From Paenibacillus selenitireducens (lineage in GTDB: Bacteria; Bacillota; Bacilli; Paenibacillales; Paenibacillaceae), in assembly GCF_002021565.1 (NCBI RefSeq), contig NZ_MSZX01000019.1, positions 27 through 64,026 of the forward strand: 64,000 bases of DNA, given 5' to 3'. Positions 8,464 to 17,406 of this stretch are shown here, piece after piece. Each line of letters starts with the position of its first letter. The stretch's first letter is position 1. The position numbers and the translations under genes were made by a program. The notes under the pieces are model-generated. The model was not told the origin of the DNA, did no database searches, and worked only from the letters and a program-made list of their open reading frames with translations.

Positions 8464-8477
8464 TGTAAGCGCTGTCA
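8464..8477 (+). promoter_or_regulatory. CcpA catabolite-repression (cre) site
   Basis: TGTAAGCGCTGTCA agrees at every fixed position with the cre consensus TGNAANCGNWNNCA. It lies 49-62 bases before the start codon of the binding-protein gene. CcpA bound with HPr-Ser-P would block transcription when preferred sugars are present. Confidence 0.75.
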
Positions 8478-8525
8478 CAAAAGAAGTTTAGCTGTGTTTA
8501 GATTACACTAGTGGGGGGAATTTCT

Positions 8526-9845
8526 GTGAAACGGTTCAAAATATATGCGATTACAGTATGCTTAATTCTTCTTTCAACTTTGATTCTAAGTGCTTGCTCC
8601 AGTACTAGTAATAATAAATCTGTTTCGGAACCGAAAAGTAGCGATGCTGCAGTTTCTGGTAAGAAGATCACGATTACCTATTGGAACTTATTCGGTGGTG
8701 GTGACGGAGTTATCATGAACGAAATGGTTAAGAAATTTAACGATGAATACAAGGATCAAATTGAAGTCAAAGCTCTGACGCAAGATTGGGGCCAGTTCTA
8801 TACAAAACTTCAAACGGCAGTTGCAGGAGGGAACGCTCCGGATCTCGCAATTTCTCATACATCCAAACTTTCCGAATTAGTAAGTTTAGGAATCGTTGAA
8901 CCCATAGATGCGTATTCGGAATCCATTGGGTTGAATTGGGGCGATTTTAATGAGAACATTCTATCCGCTTCAATCTTTGATGGTAAGCATTACGCAATGC
9001 CTCTAGATGCTCATCCGCTTATCTTGTACTATAACAAGAAAATTTTGAGAGATTTGAACTTGTTGGACGAGAATGACAAGCCTCAAATTCAACCTGGTCC
9101 GGAGGGATTTACGAGCTTTCTTCAAAAGATTAAAGACAGTGCTCCTAGTGGCACTGAGGCCATGCTTCTTCCATCCGATGGTGAAGACCCATACCGGGTT
9201 TGGTGGGCACTGTACAATCAGCTTGGCGGGCAAGGGGTATTTGATGAATCTGGTAAAAAGGTTACATTGAATAACGAGCAAGGCAAAAAGGCAGCTGAGT
9301 TTGTCAGTAGTCTATTTAGTAGTGGTTTGGTGAAGAAGAGCTTTCCGAAGGTCGGTGAAACATTCCAAGCGGGTAAGGGCGCTTTACTTCCAACAGGTGT
9401 GTGGTTCACGAGTACGCTTGAAGCAACGAAAGGTTTAGAATTTGGAGCCATTCCGTTCCCACAAATCTTTGATAAGCCAGCTACATGGGTCGACTCCCAT
9501 AATTTCATTCTACCTATACATAAGAAAGGCGAAGATGCAAACAAAGTGAATGCAGCTTTGACCTTTGCTAAATATATAACGGATCATGCTGCGATGTGGT
9601 CTAAGGCTGGGCATATCCCAGCTTCCAAGGTGGCCGTAGAGTCTGAAGAATTTAAGAGTTTACCTCTTCGCCAGGATTATCTTCAGGCAGGTAACAATGG
9701 GGTGTATCTACCCAATTCGCCAAAGTTGTGGCCAGTGAAGGATCAGCTGGTTCAGGCTTTGAATACAATTTGGTCTGGCAAAGTCCCTGTAGATAAAGGT
9801 TTAGAGGCAGCCGTTCAAACTATGGAGAAAATTCTGGCGCGATAA
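8526..9845 (+). CDS. sugar ABC transporter substrate-binding lipoprotein
   Basis: The 439-residue protein captures a sugar outside the membrane and delivers it to the two permeases encoded next. It has a lipoprotein signal: basic N-terminus, hydrophobic stretch and lipobox LSAC with Cys24. The mature part has the family 1 solute-binding fold (ITYWNLFGGGDGVIMNEMVKKFN, GNAPDLAISH, YYNKKILRDLNL). The GTG at 8526 is chosen because GGGGGGA precedes it; the GTG at 8511 overlaps that site. It heads an operon of three genes under a cre site. The substrate cannot be told from sequence, but CUT1-class oligosaccharides or their derivatives are usual. Confidence 0.88.
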   Translation: MKRFKIYAITVCLILLSTLILSACSSTSNNKSVSEPKSSDAAVSGKKITITYWNLFGGGDGVIMNEMVKKFNDEYKDQIEVKALTQDWGQFYTKLQTAVAGGNAPDLAISHTSKLSELVSLGIVEPIDAYSESIGLNWGDFNENILSASIFDGKHYAMPLDAHPLILYYNKKILRDLNLLDENDKPQIQPGPEGFTSFLQKIKDSAPSGTEAMLLPSDGEDPYRVWWALYNQLGGQGVFDESGKKVTLNNEQGKKAAEFVSSLFSSGLVKKSFPKVGETFQAGKGALLPTGVWFTSTLEATKGLEFGAIPFPQIFDKPATWVDSHNFILPIHKKGEDANKVNAALTFAKYITDHAAMWSKAGHIPASKVAVESEEFKSLPLRQDYLQAGNNGVYLPNSPKLWPVKDQLVQALNTIWSGKVPVDKGLEAAVQTMEKILAR

Positions 9846-9856
9846 ATAATGTTTGG

Positions 9857-9885
9857 CATCGGGGTTACTGTGAGTAACTCCGATG
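9857..9885 (+). other. intercistronic stem-loop
   Basis: CATCGGGGTTACT and AGTAACTCCGATG form a 13-bp stem around a three-base loop, without a T-run. Such hairpins after binding-protein genes often stabilise the upstream mRNA or lower permease expression. Confidence 0.65.
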
Positions 9886-9902
9886 TACTATGGAGGTAAA
9901 TC

Positions 9903-10838
9903 ATGAAAACGGCAATGGTAGTAGAACCTGATCTTGCCCATATCTCTACAGGAAAGCGAAAGAGAAAACTAAATAATGAACTGCTAGCATCCGCCTTCCT
10001 GGGACCCTACTTCATTTTTTTTCTAGTCTTTTCAATTGTTCCGATTTTTTACGGTTTATTCGTAAGTCTTCACGATTGGACGTTGATCGGCAAAGTGAAA
10101 TTTGTCGGCTTGGATAACTACGTATATGCGCTTCAGGATTCTGATTTTTGGGCCTCATTGTGGAATACCTCCTATTTCGTTTTGATTTCAACGCCTCTAA
10201 TGATCATTACTTCTTTTGGTCTTGCTTTAATACTTGATTCAAGAATTAAAGGTCGGACGTTTCTTAGAATCATATTCTTTATGCCTAATATACTATCTGT
10301 TGCGGTCGTTAGCTTCATATGGATTTTTGTTCTTGCTCCTTATAGCGGGTTGGTCAATACGGTGCTGCATAATATCGGCCTTCTAAGCCTAGGAACAGAA
10401 CTCTTCTGGTTGGATGATCCAAATCTAGCTTGGATATCTATTGTCATGATTACGCTTTGGTGGACACAAGGATTTAATATGATCCTGCTTTTGGCAGGGC
10501 TACAGGATATTCCTATTGATCATTATGAAGCGGCGACGTTAGATGGTGCCAATACGTGGGCGAAATTTAAATTTATAACTATACCCGCGATGCGCGGACT
10601 AATTGTGTTGATTACTGTTCTTCAGGTTATTGCTTCTTTTAAAGTATTCGGTCAGGTATGGTTAGTAACGCGCGGAGGTCCCGGCAATGAAACCAGGACA
10701 ATAATCCAATACATTTATGAGACTGGTTTTACTGCGAATAATCTAGGATTATCTACGGCTATGTCATTTATGTTTTTCATTTTTCTTATCATTCTTTCAT
10801 TTTTTCAACTTAAGTTTTTTGGTAAAAAGGTGGATTAA
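9903..10838 (+). CDS. sugar ABC transporter permease, MalF type
   Basis: This 311-residue inner-membrane protein has six predicted helices, the first at about residues 30-55. The EAA loop for contact with the ATPase reads YEAATLDGANTWAKFKFITIPAMRG. It is preceded by TGGAGGT. Together with the next gene it forms the membrane channel for the sugar bound by the preceding lipoprotein. The MalF-specific large periplasmic insert is absent, as in most CUT1 transporters of Gram-positive bacteria. No ATPase gene follows, so an MsmX/UgpC-type shared ATPase is inferred. Confidence 0.88.
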   Translation: MKTAMVVEPDLAHISTGKRKRKLNNELLASAFLGPYFIFFLVFSIVPIFYGLFVSLHDWTLIGKVKFVGLDNYVYALQDSDFWASLWNTSYFVLISTPLMIITSFGLALILDSRIKGRTFLRIIFFMPNILSVAVVSFIWIFVLAPYSGLVNTVLHNIGLLSLGTELFWLDDPNLAWISIVMITLWWTQGFNMILLLAGLQDIPIDHYEAATLDGANTWAKFKFITIPAMRGLIVLITVLQVIASFKVFGQVWLVTRGGPGNETRTIIQYIYETGFTANNLGLSTAMSFMFFIFLIILSFFQLKFFGKKVD

Positions 10839-10850
10839 GGAGATGAACAA

Positions 10851-11693
10851 ATGGGCGAATTCGCTGGATCTCAAAAATGGACAATTGCTAGAATACTGCT
10901 GTACGTCATAGCTTTTGGTTTAGCGATTATTTTTTTCGTTCCGGTCCTATACATGGTGTTTACTTCATTAAAACCTGAAGGTTCAATCATGGGGAATTTA
11001 TTTGATCGTGTATTGCCTCCATTTACGTTTGAAAATTATATTTATATCTTTGATAACGCGCCTGTCCTAAAATGGACGATGAACAGCCTGATTGTGTCAA
11101 TTATTGTTCCTGTGCTCAGTTTAACAATGGCTTCCTTGGCTGCTTTTGCACTTTCGAGGATCGATTTCAGCTACAAGAAAATAGCCTTTTGGTTAATTCT
11201 GAGTGGAATGATGATTCCAGGCGAAGCAACAATCGTTTCCTTGTATATGGTAGCCAACAGCTTGAATATCCTCGACTCTTATGCGGCTTTGATTCTACCA
11301 GGTCTAGCAGGGCCGCTCGCTGTAGTGATCATCAAACAGTTTTTTGACGGGATGCCTAATGAGTTAGTAGAGGCCGCCAAGATCGACGGATGTAGTCTGT
11401 TTCGTATATGGTGGAACATTTTCATCCCTCTGTCAAAACCGGTATTTGCTTCATTAATGATTTTTTCTTTTCTTGGTTCTTGGAATGACTTTCTATGGCC
11501 GTTTTTATCGATTCAATCGGAAGATCTATTTACACTGCCTATCGGCATTCCGTTTTTCATGAGTTCTTATAACCAGGATGAGACTCTCCCGATGACGATT
11601 AACGCTTATGCATCGATTCCAATCATTATCGTCTTTATCATTTTCCAAAAGTATATTGTGAAAGGCATGACCTTATCGGGGATAAAAGGTTAA
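10851..11693 (+). CDS. sugar ABC transporter permease, MalG type
   Basis: The second permease half has 280 residues and six helices. Its EAA motif reads LVEAAKIDGCSLFRIWWNIFIPL. It starts 12 bases after the previous stop with AAGGAGAT upstream, so the two are translationally close. The C-terminus IVKGMTLSGIKG is typical of MalG-like proteins. The pair should be made in equal amounts and form a heterodimer. Confidence 0.88.
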   Translation: MGEFAGSQKWTIARILLYVIAFGLAIIFFVPVLYMVFTSLKPEGSIMGNLFDRVLPPFTFENYIYIFDNAPVLKWTMNSLIVSIIVPVLSLTMASLAAFALSRIDFSYKKIAFWLILSGMMIPGEATIVSLYMVANSLNILDSYAALILPGLAGPLAVVIIKQFFDGMPNELVEAAKIDGCSLFRIWWNIFIPLSKPVFASLMIFSFLGSWNDFLWPFLSIQSEDLFTLPIGIPFFMSSYNQDETLPMTINAYASIPIIIVFIIFQKYIVKGMTLSGIKG

Positions 11694-11795
11694 TTTTACA
11701 TATACGGTATCGAGTAAGCAGATTGTTTATGATACGGGGAATTACAACCATTTAAAAGAAATTAAGAGTATTCAAAGATATCACCTTTCATGTGG

Positions 11796-11835
11796 AACGA
11801 GCCCTTAGAATGATTCTATAGGCTCGTTTTTTTTT
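11796..11835 (+). terminator. intrinsic terminator of the importer operon
   Basis: AACGAGCC pairs with GGCTCGTT, followed by a run of nine T. Confidence 0.88.
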
Positions 11836-11910
11836 GTTATTTATTGTGATTGAATCAATTTCATAATGCATTAATCCGTAAAAGGCTAGACTAACCCGAG
11901 TTCATAATTA

Positions 11911-12006
11911 ATCAATTTTTTAAAATTAGGCGGCTTCTGACCAAACGAAGAATGGGAGTGATATCCAAAGTTTCAAAAATCGCTTCAAAGCGATGATTTC
12001 GTTCCA
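11911..12006 (-). pseudogene. N-terminal remnant of a DDE transposase
   Basis: An ATG at 12006 opens a 31-codon frame reading RNHRFEAIFETLDITPILRL, then stops soon after VRSR. From memory this matches the start of DDE transposases common in Paenibacillus and Bacillus, whose next segment is normally a long conserved region; that is missing. The rest of the 566-base gap (11694-12259) holds only the terminator and upstream DNA of the kinase gene. Confidence 0.5.
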
Positions 12007-12259
12007 TTTCAAAGTAGCTCTGAGGGGGGCCAATCGGTTATGTTGCAAGGGAAAGGGGGATCCAAGGCTCGAACTATTTATTTACGAGGATGAATTGTGG
12101 TATCTTATATTACGGCACTAATGTCATTATCCCACTCGTCACTCTTATGGTTAATTCGTCATATCAGGTATTCAGTCCCTATAGCTAAAACCAACATTCG
12201 CGGTTTCTAACTTTGCATTGGAAACGAGGTTTCAATTTTGAATATAAGGGGTTGGTTTC

Positions 12260-13570
12260 ATGGGGGTAGTGACGTTATTATTGAATACACTTATCATTTT
12301 GATTTGCGTATTAAGTTACCAAGTGTTTTGGCTAGAGCGGGAAGAAAAAGAACCGAAAAACGAATGTCTGATATCGTTGCTGGCTGTAACCGCAATAATT
12401 CTCTGTATGACATTTCCATTCAATATACAATCCGGATTTATTTACGATTTGCGAATGGTGCCGATCCTCCTATGTTTCATTTTCGGCGGGCTTCGGAGCA
12501 CCCTCTTTGTTGGGGTCGTTTACTTATCCTATCGATATTATTTGGGTGGGGTTGGTTTTTATTCTTCCGTTATTATTTTTGTGATTTTATACCTCATCGT
12601 AAGTTGCCTTTATTTTTTTGTTCCTCTATTTTTAAGAAAAAGAAAAATGTTTATAGGCATGTTACTGCTGGTAGCATATATTCTAGTTCTATTTTTCGCA
12701 ACAACCCTCTTCAAACATAGTTCCCATCAACATCTTGATTTACACTTTGCTCAGTTTCTCCTCCTTCATTTTCTTATCAATCTGTTTACAATGTGCATCT
12801 CGGTTTATTTAATCAACAGCATGTTAGAGAAAAAGAGGTTAAAAGAAAAAATTCAACGAACGGAAAAGCTATATATACTCGGGGAACTATCTGCTACCTT
12901 CGCCCATGAAATTGGAAATCCATTGACGACGGTTCATGGATTCCTTCAGTTTATGATGAACAATCCCATTTCCGACATGAAACGAAATGAATATTTACAT
13001 ATCATGATGACCGAACTGACGCATGCAGAATCGATTCTTGCTGAATATTTAACTCTCACAAAATCACAGGAGACTATCCAGGAATCCATAGATTTGGGAT
13101 CGCTTATTCAAGAGGTGCTCGAGACATTATCTTCTGTGGCCGCGGAAAATTTCGTACAAATTCAATGCCATCTTCCTTCATTAGTAATGATCGAAGCCAA
13201 CCCGCTAAGGGTTACGCAATGTTTGTTCAATATCATAAAAAATGGGATTGAAAGGATGGCGACAGGCGGAATATTAACGGTTACATTGAAACAAGAACGC
13301 AAAGAAATCATAATCGACATCACAAATACAGGTGTAGAAATGACTAGGGAGGAAATTAAACGCATGGGGATGCCCTTTTATGCTACAAAAGAGAAAGGGA
13401 CTGGTCTGGATACGATGATGGCTTACAGCGTCATTAAAGAATTGAAAGGCGATTTGGAAATAAAAAGCAAGAAGGGATGGACTTGTTGTTTGATCACAAT
13501 TCCGGTTGCTTCGAACGACAAGATGAATTCGGATTCCGGGAACCGATGCAACGATCGTATATTGAAGTGA
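12260..13570 (+). CDS. KinB-like membrane histidine kinase with atypical ATP-binding motifs
   Basis: The 436-residue protein has five or six N-terminal helices (about residues 4-185) like the 5TMR-LYT sensor of sporulation kinases. A HisKA domain with FAHEIGNPLT (His216) and a C-terminal HATPase domain follow. KinB-type kinases start the phosphorelay to Spo0A. The N-box is recognisable (CLFNIIKNGIERM), but the usual DNGxGM box reads TNTGVEM, so the key Asp is Asn356, and GTGLGL reads GTGLDT at 380-385. ATP binding may be weakened or lost. AAGGGG lies before the ATG. It is monocistronic, with no KapB-like or response-regulator gene beside it. Whether it phosphorylates, dephosphorylates or only scaffolds is open. 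Confidence 0.75.
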   Translation: MGVVTLLLNTLIILICVLSYQVFWLEREEKEPKNECLISLLAVTAIILCMTFPFNIQSGFIYDLRMVPILLCFIFGGLRSTLFVGVVYLSYRYYLGGVGFYSSVIIFVILYLIVSCLYFFVPLFLRKRKMFIGMLLLVAYILVLFFATTLFKHSSHQHLDLHFAQFLLLHFLINLFTMCISVYLINSMLEKKRLKEKIQRTEKLYILGELSATFAHEIGNPLTTVHGFLQFMMNNPISDMKRNEYLHIMMTELTHAESILAEYLTLTKSQETIQESIDLGSLIQEVLETLSSVAAENFVQIQCHLPSLVMIEANPLRVTQCLFNIIKNGIERMATGGILTVTLKQERKEIIIDITNTGVEMTREEIKRMGMPFYATKEKGTGLDTMMAYSVIKELKGDLEIKSKKGWTCCLITIPVASNDKMNSDSGNRCNDRILK

Positions 13571-13736
13571 CTTGTTTCACAGAAGGGTAGTTTTTTACAA
13601 ATATTTAACAAAGGTTTTAAATAAAGCTAACATATATCTTCTATGATGGATGCATCCGTTTTGGTTATGTGAGACTTTTTTGTTTTGTTGCTTGATATTG
13701 TTTGATGTGACAATAACTTTGCAGGGGGATCGAACG

Positions 13737-14342
13737 ATGAAACGAATAGCCATTGATATGGATGAAGTCATTGCGGACACGCTAACGACACATGTGGAGT
13801 GGTACAACCGAGACTATCAAGATGAACTGAAGCTGTCAGAGCTTGAAGGCATTACCTTGCTGCAGGCCAGGCCTGATGTGAGATCGGCGATTGAAAGCTA
13901 CTATGAGCGGGAAGATTTTTTTCGCAATATTAAGGTGATGGAGCACAGCCAAGAAGTGCTTCGAGAGCTCTCAGAGCACTATGAAATCTATATCACAACA
14001 GCTGCAATGGAAGTACCCGCCTCTTTCCGGGCTAAGTATGAGTGGCTGCTTGAGCATTTTGATTTTTTAAATGAGATGAACTTTGTATTCTGTGGCGACA
14101 AAAGCATCATTCGAGCAGACTACTTGGTCGATGACAATGTGAAGCAGCTCCGTGCCTTCAAAGGGCAAGGGATTCTCTTTACTGCGCCTCGCAATGTGCA
14201 TGAGATAGATTATGTACGGGTGAATAATTGGTTGGAAGCGAGAGCGTGGTTCATGGCTCAGCTGCATCAGGACCAACAGCAGCGTGAGGAACAAAACGAG
14301 GAGCAGAACAAGGAGTGCTGTGCTGTGGTGGAGGAGGGTTGA
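13737..14342 (+). CDS. 5'(3')-deoxyribonucleotidase-like HAD phosphatase
   Basis: This 201-residue cytoplasmic protein of the NT5C type removes phosphate from (deoxy)ribonucleoside monophosphates. It begins RIAIDMDEVIADTL, containing the catalytic DxD pair (Asp8, Asp10), and has FRNIKVMEHSQEVLREL, ITTAAMEVP and DYLVDDN as later HAD motifs. The last 25 residues are a Q/E-rich tail (QQQREEQNEEQNKE) beyond the usual end, perhaps disordered. GCAGGGGG precedes the ATG at 13737. The stop is two bases before the next gene, so the two are likely cotranscribed. Confidence 0.8.
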   Translation: MKRIAIDMDEVIADTLTTHVEWYNRDYQDELKLSELEGITLLQARPDVRSAIESYYEREDFFRNIKVMEHSQEVLRELSEHYEIYITTAAMEVPASFRAKYEWLLEHFDFLNEMNFVFCGDKSIIRADYLVDDNVKQLRAFKGQGILFTAPRNVHEIDYVRVNNWLEARAWFMAQLHQDQQQREEQNEEQNKECCAVVEEG

Positions 14343-14344
14343 AC

Positions 14345-16102
14345 ATGACTTTGCGCGAAATGCAAGATCGAAGTGGAGGCGAAGAGGCTTTACCTCGGGT
14401 CGTTGCGCATTGGGAGTTCTCTGCGGATAATGTACTATCGGGATCCATGGAGGAGGGCTGTCTAATCATCAAGGATAGAAGCGGGAATGGAAATCACCTC
14501 GAGTCCGTATCTATTCCTTGTGCTGCAGATAGACCAGAACCGATAGGGGAACAGCGATCCTTACAGTGGGAGCACGATCCACAGCGTGGAGAGGTATTGG
14601 GTTTTTACAATGACATCGATTCTGCCGCTCGCAGTTACTTCCGAACGATTGCGCAGGCACCGCTCAATGAACTCACTTTTGAAGAGGGGTACACGATCGA
14701 AGCCGTCATTCGACTTCCCCATCCCTTCGATGAGGTCAGGCATAGCTGGATGGGCGTGCTGACGAGACAGGGGAGCGGCGCAGAGCTTGGGCGCCAAGGG
14801 GAGCAGGAGCTGCTTGCGACACTATCGGTATCCAATTGTATGGAATACCAGTGGGTCTATCATCCGAATCAAGGGGATACGTCAGCAACCAGTTGGTCGC
14901 GGTATTTGAAGGAGGAGGAGTGGCATCATGTTGTGATCGTGAATGACACCAAAAAGACGCTGCTCTATGTGAACGGGATTTGTGATTACGCATGCCTTCA
15001 GCAGGATCTTCATGGGCTCGCCACCATCAAGGGAAAGGGCTGGAATGTAGGTGCCTCAGAATGGAATGGTAGGCTTGACACGTTGTTCTCTGGCAGACTA
15101 AGCGAGATCCGTGTGACAGATAAGCCGCTCGATAAGTCGGAGTGGCTAGATGACCTGAAGCCGTTACAGATCCTCGAGGGTACGAATGAAGGGGAGATAG
15201 CCTTACATCATGAGAGCAATTACCACTTTGTGTTTATCCCGGATCCGCAGAAGCTCGTATATCTTAACCCACACATGTTTCATGCACAGGTCGAGTGGGT
15301 GAAGCAGCGGCGTGCCGAAGCGAATATTGCAATGACCGCCTTTCTTGGCGACGTGGTCGACCACAGTAATCGTAGAGAAGAATGGGAACGAGCCTCTCTT
15401 GCGATATCTACGTTGGATCATGAGGGTATCCCTTATGTAATGACGGCAGGTAATCATGATTATGATGAAGCTGATACGTATCTAGCGTACTTTGGTCCGC
15501 ATCGGTTCAAGGATAAGTCCTATGTGAAGGGTTATGCTCCTTCATGCTATAGCTCCTATGGCATCATTGAAGCGGGAAGTTATACTTATCTATGGCTAAT
15601 GGTAGATATGAAACATCTTCAATCGGATATTCATTGGTGCAAAAAAGTACTTGATCAGCATTCTGAGCTGCCAACGCTTGTCGTATCTCATGATATTCTC
15701 TACAAAAATCATGCGCTTCAATTAGAGGAGTCACCGAATGGTCGCATCATCTGGGAAGAGCTTGTTGCTCCGTATGACCAGGTATTCATGACGGTAAATG
15801 GTCATTATGATGGAACAGGACATCAGGTAAGGACGAATTCGCACGGCCTGGAAGTGATTCAACTATTAATCAATTATCAAGACAGCTACCGAGGCGGCAA
15901 CGGGTGGCTTCGGCTTGCGGAGTTTGATGAAGCGTACAATCATATTATTTTTCGTACCTTTTCACCATGGGTAGAGCAAATGGCTGCAAGTGAAGAGCCA
16001 AGCTATCCAGATTATCGTTTTTTAACGGGAGAGGACCATTCCTTTACGATTCCTTTGCATTTCAAGGAGCGTTTTGGGCAGCTTCAACCGTCTATCTCAT
16101 GA
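14345..16102 (+). CDS. LamG-domain metallophosphoesterase
   Basis: The 585-residue protein has an N-terminal concanavalin A-like (LamG) beta-sandwich, about residues 20-275. A calcineurin-like phosphoesterase domain follows, with metal-ligand motifs FIPDPQ, GDVVDH, AGNHDY, VVSHD and NGHYDG. The first motif has PDPQ in place of the usual DxH, a known variant. Such enzymes hydrolyse phosphomono- or diesters with two metal ions. No signal peptide is seen, although LamG domains usually bind external glycans. GGAGGAGG precedes the ATG at 14345. It sits between a nucleotidase and a DeoR regulator in a block containing a second metallophosphoesterase. Confidence 0.8.
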   Translation: MTLREMQDRSGGEEALPRVVAHWEFSADNVLSGSMEEGCLIIKDRSGNGNHLESVSIPCAADRPEPIGEQRSLQWEHDPQRGEVLGFYNDIDSAARSYFRTIAQAPLNELTFEEGYTIEAVIRLPHPFDEVRHSWMGVLTRQGSGAELGRQGEQELLATLSVSNCMEYQWVYHPNQGDTSATSWSRYLKEEEWHHVVIVNDTKKTLLYVNGICDYACLQQDLHGLATIKGKGWNVGASEWNGRLDTLFSGRLSEIRVTDKPLDKSEWLDDLKPLQILEGTNEGEIALHHESNYHFVFIPDPQKLVYLNPHMFHAQVEWVKQRRAEANIAMTAFLGDVVDHSNRREEWERASLAISTLDHEGIPYVMTAGNHDYDEADTYLAYFGPHRFKDKSYVKGYAPSCYSSYGIIEAGSYTYLWLMVDMKHLQSDIHWCKKVLDQHSELPTLVVSHDILYKNHALQLEESPNGRIIWEELVAPYDQVFMTVNGHYDGTGHQVRTNSHGLEVIQLLINYQDSYRGGNGWLRLAEFDEAYNHIIFRTFSPWVEQMAASEEPSYPDYRFLTGEDHSFTIPLHFKERFGQLQPSIS

Positions 16103-16121
16103 GGAAATGAGGAGTTTATGC

Positions 16122-16910
16122 GTGTCTCTATTATCAGAAGAACGCAAGCAGTATATTCTGGAGCAGCTCGATGGGGGAGGGAAGGTTCGGGTCGTTCAAC
16201 TTGCGAAGCAGCTTCAGGTGTCCAATGAAACGATTCGAAGGGATCTTGGCGTATTAGATGAGGAAAAGCGGCTTCGGCGAGTGTATGGCGGCGCAGTTAA
16301 GGTGCAATATGAAACAGGAGAACCGCCTTATCAGCAGCGGCAGGTTCTTCAACATGAGGCCAAACAAAGGATTGGACGCTGTGCAGCCTCTTTGATTCAG
16401 GATGGCAATACGATCTACATGGACACCGGCACAACGATTCATGAGTTGGCTCGCGCCTTGAAAGGCCGCAAGCGGATAACCGTGATTACCAACTCATTGA
16501 CTGTCGCGTGTTTGCTTCGGGATTCCGTATCTCAAGGGTTGTTCAGCGGTCGCATCATTATTCTTGGTGGGGAAATATCACCAGAACAGCAATCGGTTAG
16601 TGGACATCTAGGTCTCGATATGCTGAGTCATTTTTACGTTGATAAAGCCTTTATCTCGGTAGGAGGCGTGTCGATTCTGACAGGAATCAGTGATTATGAC
16701 ATGAATGACTCTGTCATCTCTAGAGCTGTGACCTCCAGAGCAAAGGAAGTCATCGTATTAGCGGACTACAGTAAAATGGGCATTCAAGCCTTCTGCCATA
16801 TTGGACCGATGGAGAAGATTGACGTGGTCGTGTGCGATCAGTCGTATCCACCTTCATGGGGGCAAGAGCTGGAGTTGAAAGGAATTACCTGGATCGTTGC
16901 AAGTGAATGA
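16122..16910 (+). CDS. DeoR-family transcriptional regulator
   Basis: The 262-residue repressor-type protein has a DeoR helix-turn-helix (VVQLAKQLQVSNETIRRDL) with the linker LRRVYGGAV, and a C-terminal sugar-phosphate-binding isomerase-like domain (YMDTGTTIHELARAL, VITNSL, ILGGEI, AFISVGGVS). Effectors are usually phosphorylated sugars. The GTG at 16122 is chosen: GGAG lies 7 bases upstream and the protein then begins MSLLSEERKQYIL, as is normal for the family. It starts 19 bases after the phosphoesterase stop and is probably in the same operon. It likely controls this operon, the downstream importer, or both. Confidence 0.85.
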   Translation: MSLLSEERKQYILEQLDGGGKVRVVQLAKQLQVSNETIRRDLGVLDEEKRLRRVYGGAVKVQYETGEPPYQQRQVLQHEAKQRIGRCAASLIQDGNTIYMDTGTTIHELARALKGRKRITVITNSLTVACLLRDSVSQGLFSGRIIILGGEISPEQQSVSGHLGLDMLSHFYVDKAFISVGGVSILTGISDYDMNDSVISRAVTSRAKEVIVLADYSKMGIQAFCHIGPMEKIDVVVCDQSYPPSWGQELELKGITWIVASE

Positions 16911-16933
16911 GGAACAAGGACAGACGATGTGGG

Positions 16934-16966
16934 AAGGTCTTCGGTATAGCCGGAGGCCTTTTTTAT
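16934..16966. terminator. intrinsic terminator
   Basis: AAGGTCTTCGG pairs (with G-U pairs) with CCGGAGGCCTT and runs into six T. It ends the DeoR operon and may also serve the convergent VOC gene. Confidence 0.75.
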
Positions 16967-16995
16967 TGTTTGGCTCTGATTTATTTTTCTTCGTA

Positions 16996-17406
16996 TTACC
17001 GATGATTCTGACAGACGGTAATTACGTTAAAGTCAGGGTCTCTCATGTTAAAAAAAGAGACTGCATCATTTCTGTGGATACCTCCATATATTATTTCAAA
17101 TCCAAGTTCTTGTACGAATGAAGCCGCTTTATCGATTTCCGTTGCAGGCATAAAGAACAAAGGTGAAGCCTTGTCTGGAACGGGGACGGTATCCATCCCG
17201 TTTGAATCGATCATAATATCCAAACCTGAAGGTAGATGAAAGATATGGAGGTGTCCGAACCGTTCTTGTTGTTCTGGAGAAAGCTGAAGCAACTTATTAT
17301 ACATATCAACAGAGCATTCTAAATTTCTTGACCATAAAATAACGCCAGTTACCTTACTTGGAATAGGGGATTGGTAATCCAAATTTTCTCCTCTTTTCTT
17401 TGGCAT
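16996..17406 (-). CDS. VOC (glyoxalase/dioxygenase fold) family protein
   Basis: The 136-residue single-domain protein has two beta-alpha-beta-beta-beta halves: GVILWSRNLECSVDMYNKLL to IMIDSNG, then FFMPATEIDKAASFVQELG to SFFNMRDPDFNVITV. It ends in the conserved DPxxN motif. Members include glyoxalases, dioxygenases and resistance proteins; the exact reaction cannot be assigned. It is alone on the minus strand between the DeoR gene and the Lpl-type importer, so it interrupts that block and is probably unrelated to it. The ATG at 17406 has no strong ribosome binding site. Confidence 0.75.
   Translation of the reverse strand: MPKKRGENLDYQSPIPSKVTGVILWSRNLECSVDMYNKLLQLSPEQQERFGHLHIFHLPSGLDIMIDSNGMDTVPVPDKASPLFFMPATEIDKAASFVQELGFEIIYGGIHRNDAVSFFNMRDPDFNVITVCQNHR

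Noticed and set aside
12238-12720. 160-codon frame overlapping the KinB-like gene
   Set aside because: It is out of frame with a clear multi-helix kinase and has atypical composition.
14561-14993. Several minus-strand frames in the LamG domain region
   Set aside because: Shadows of the metallophosphoesterase gene, without initiation signals.
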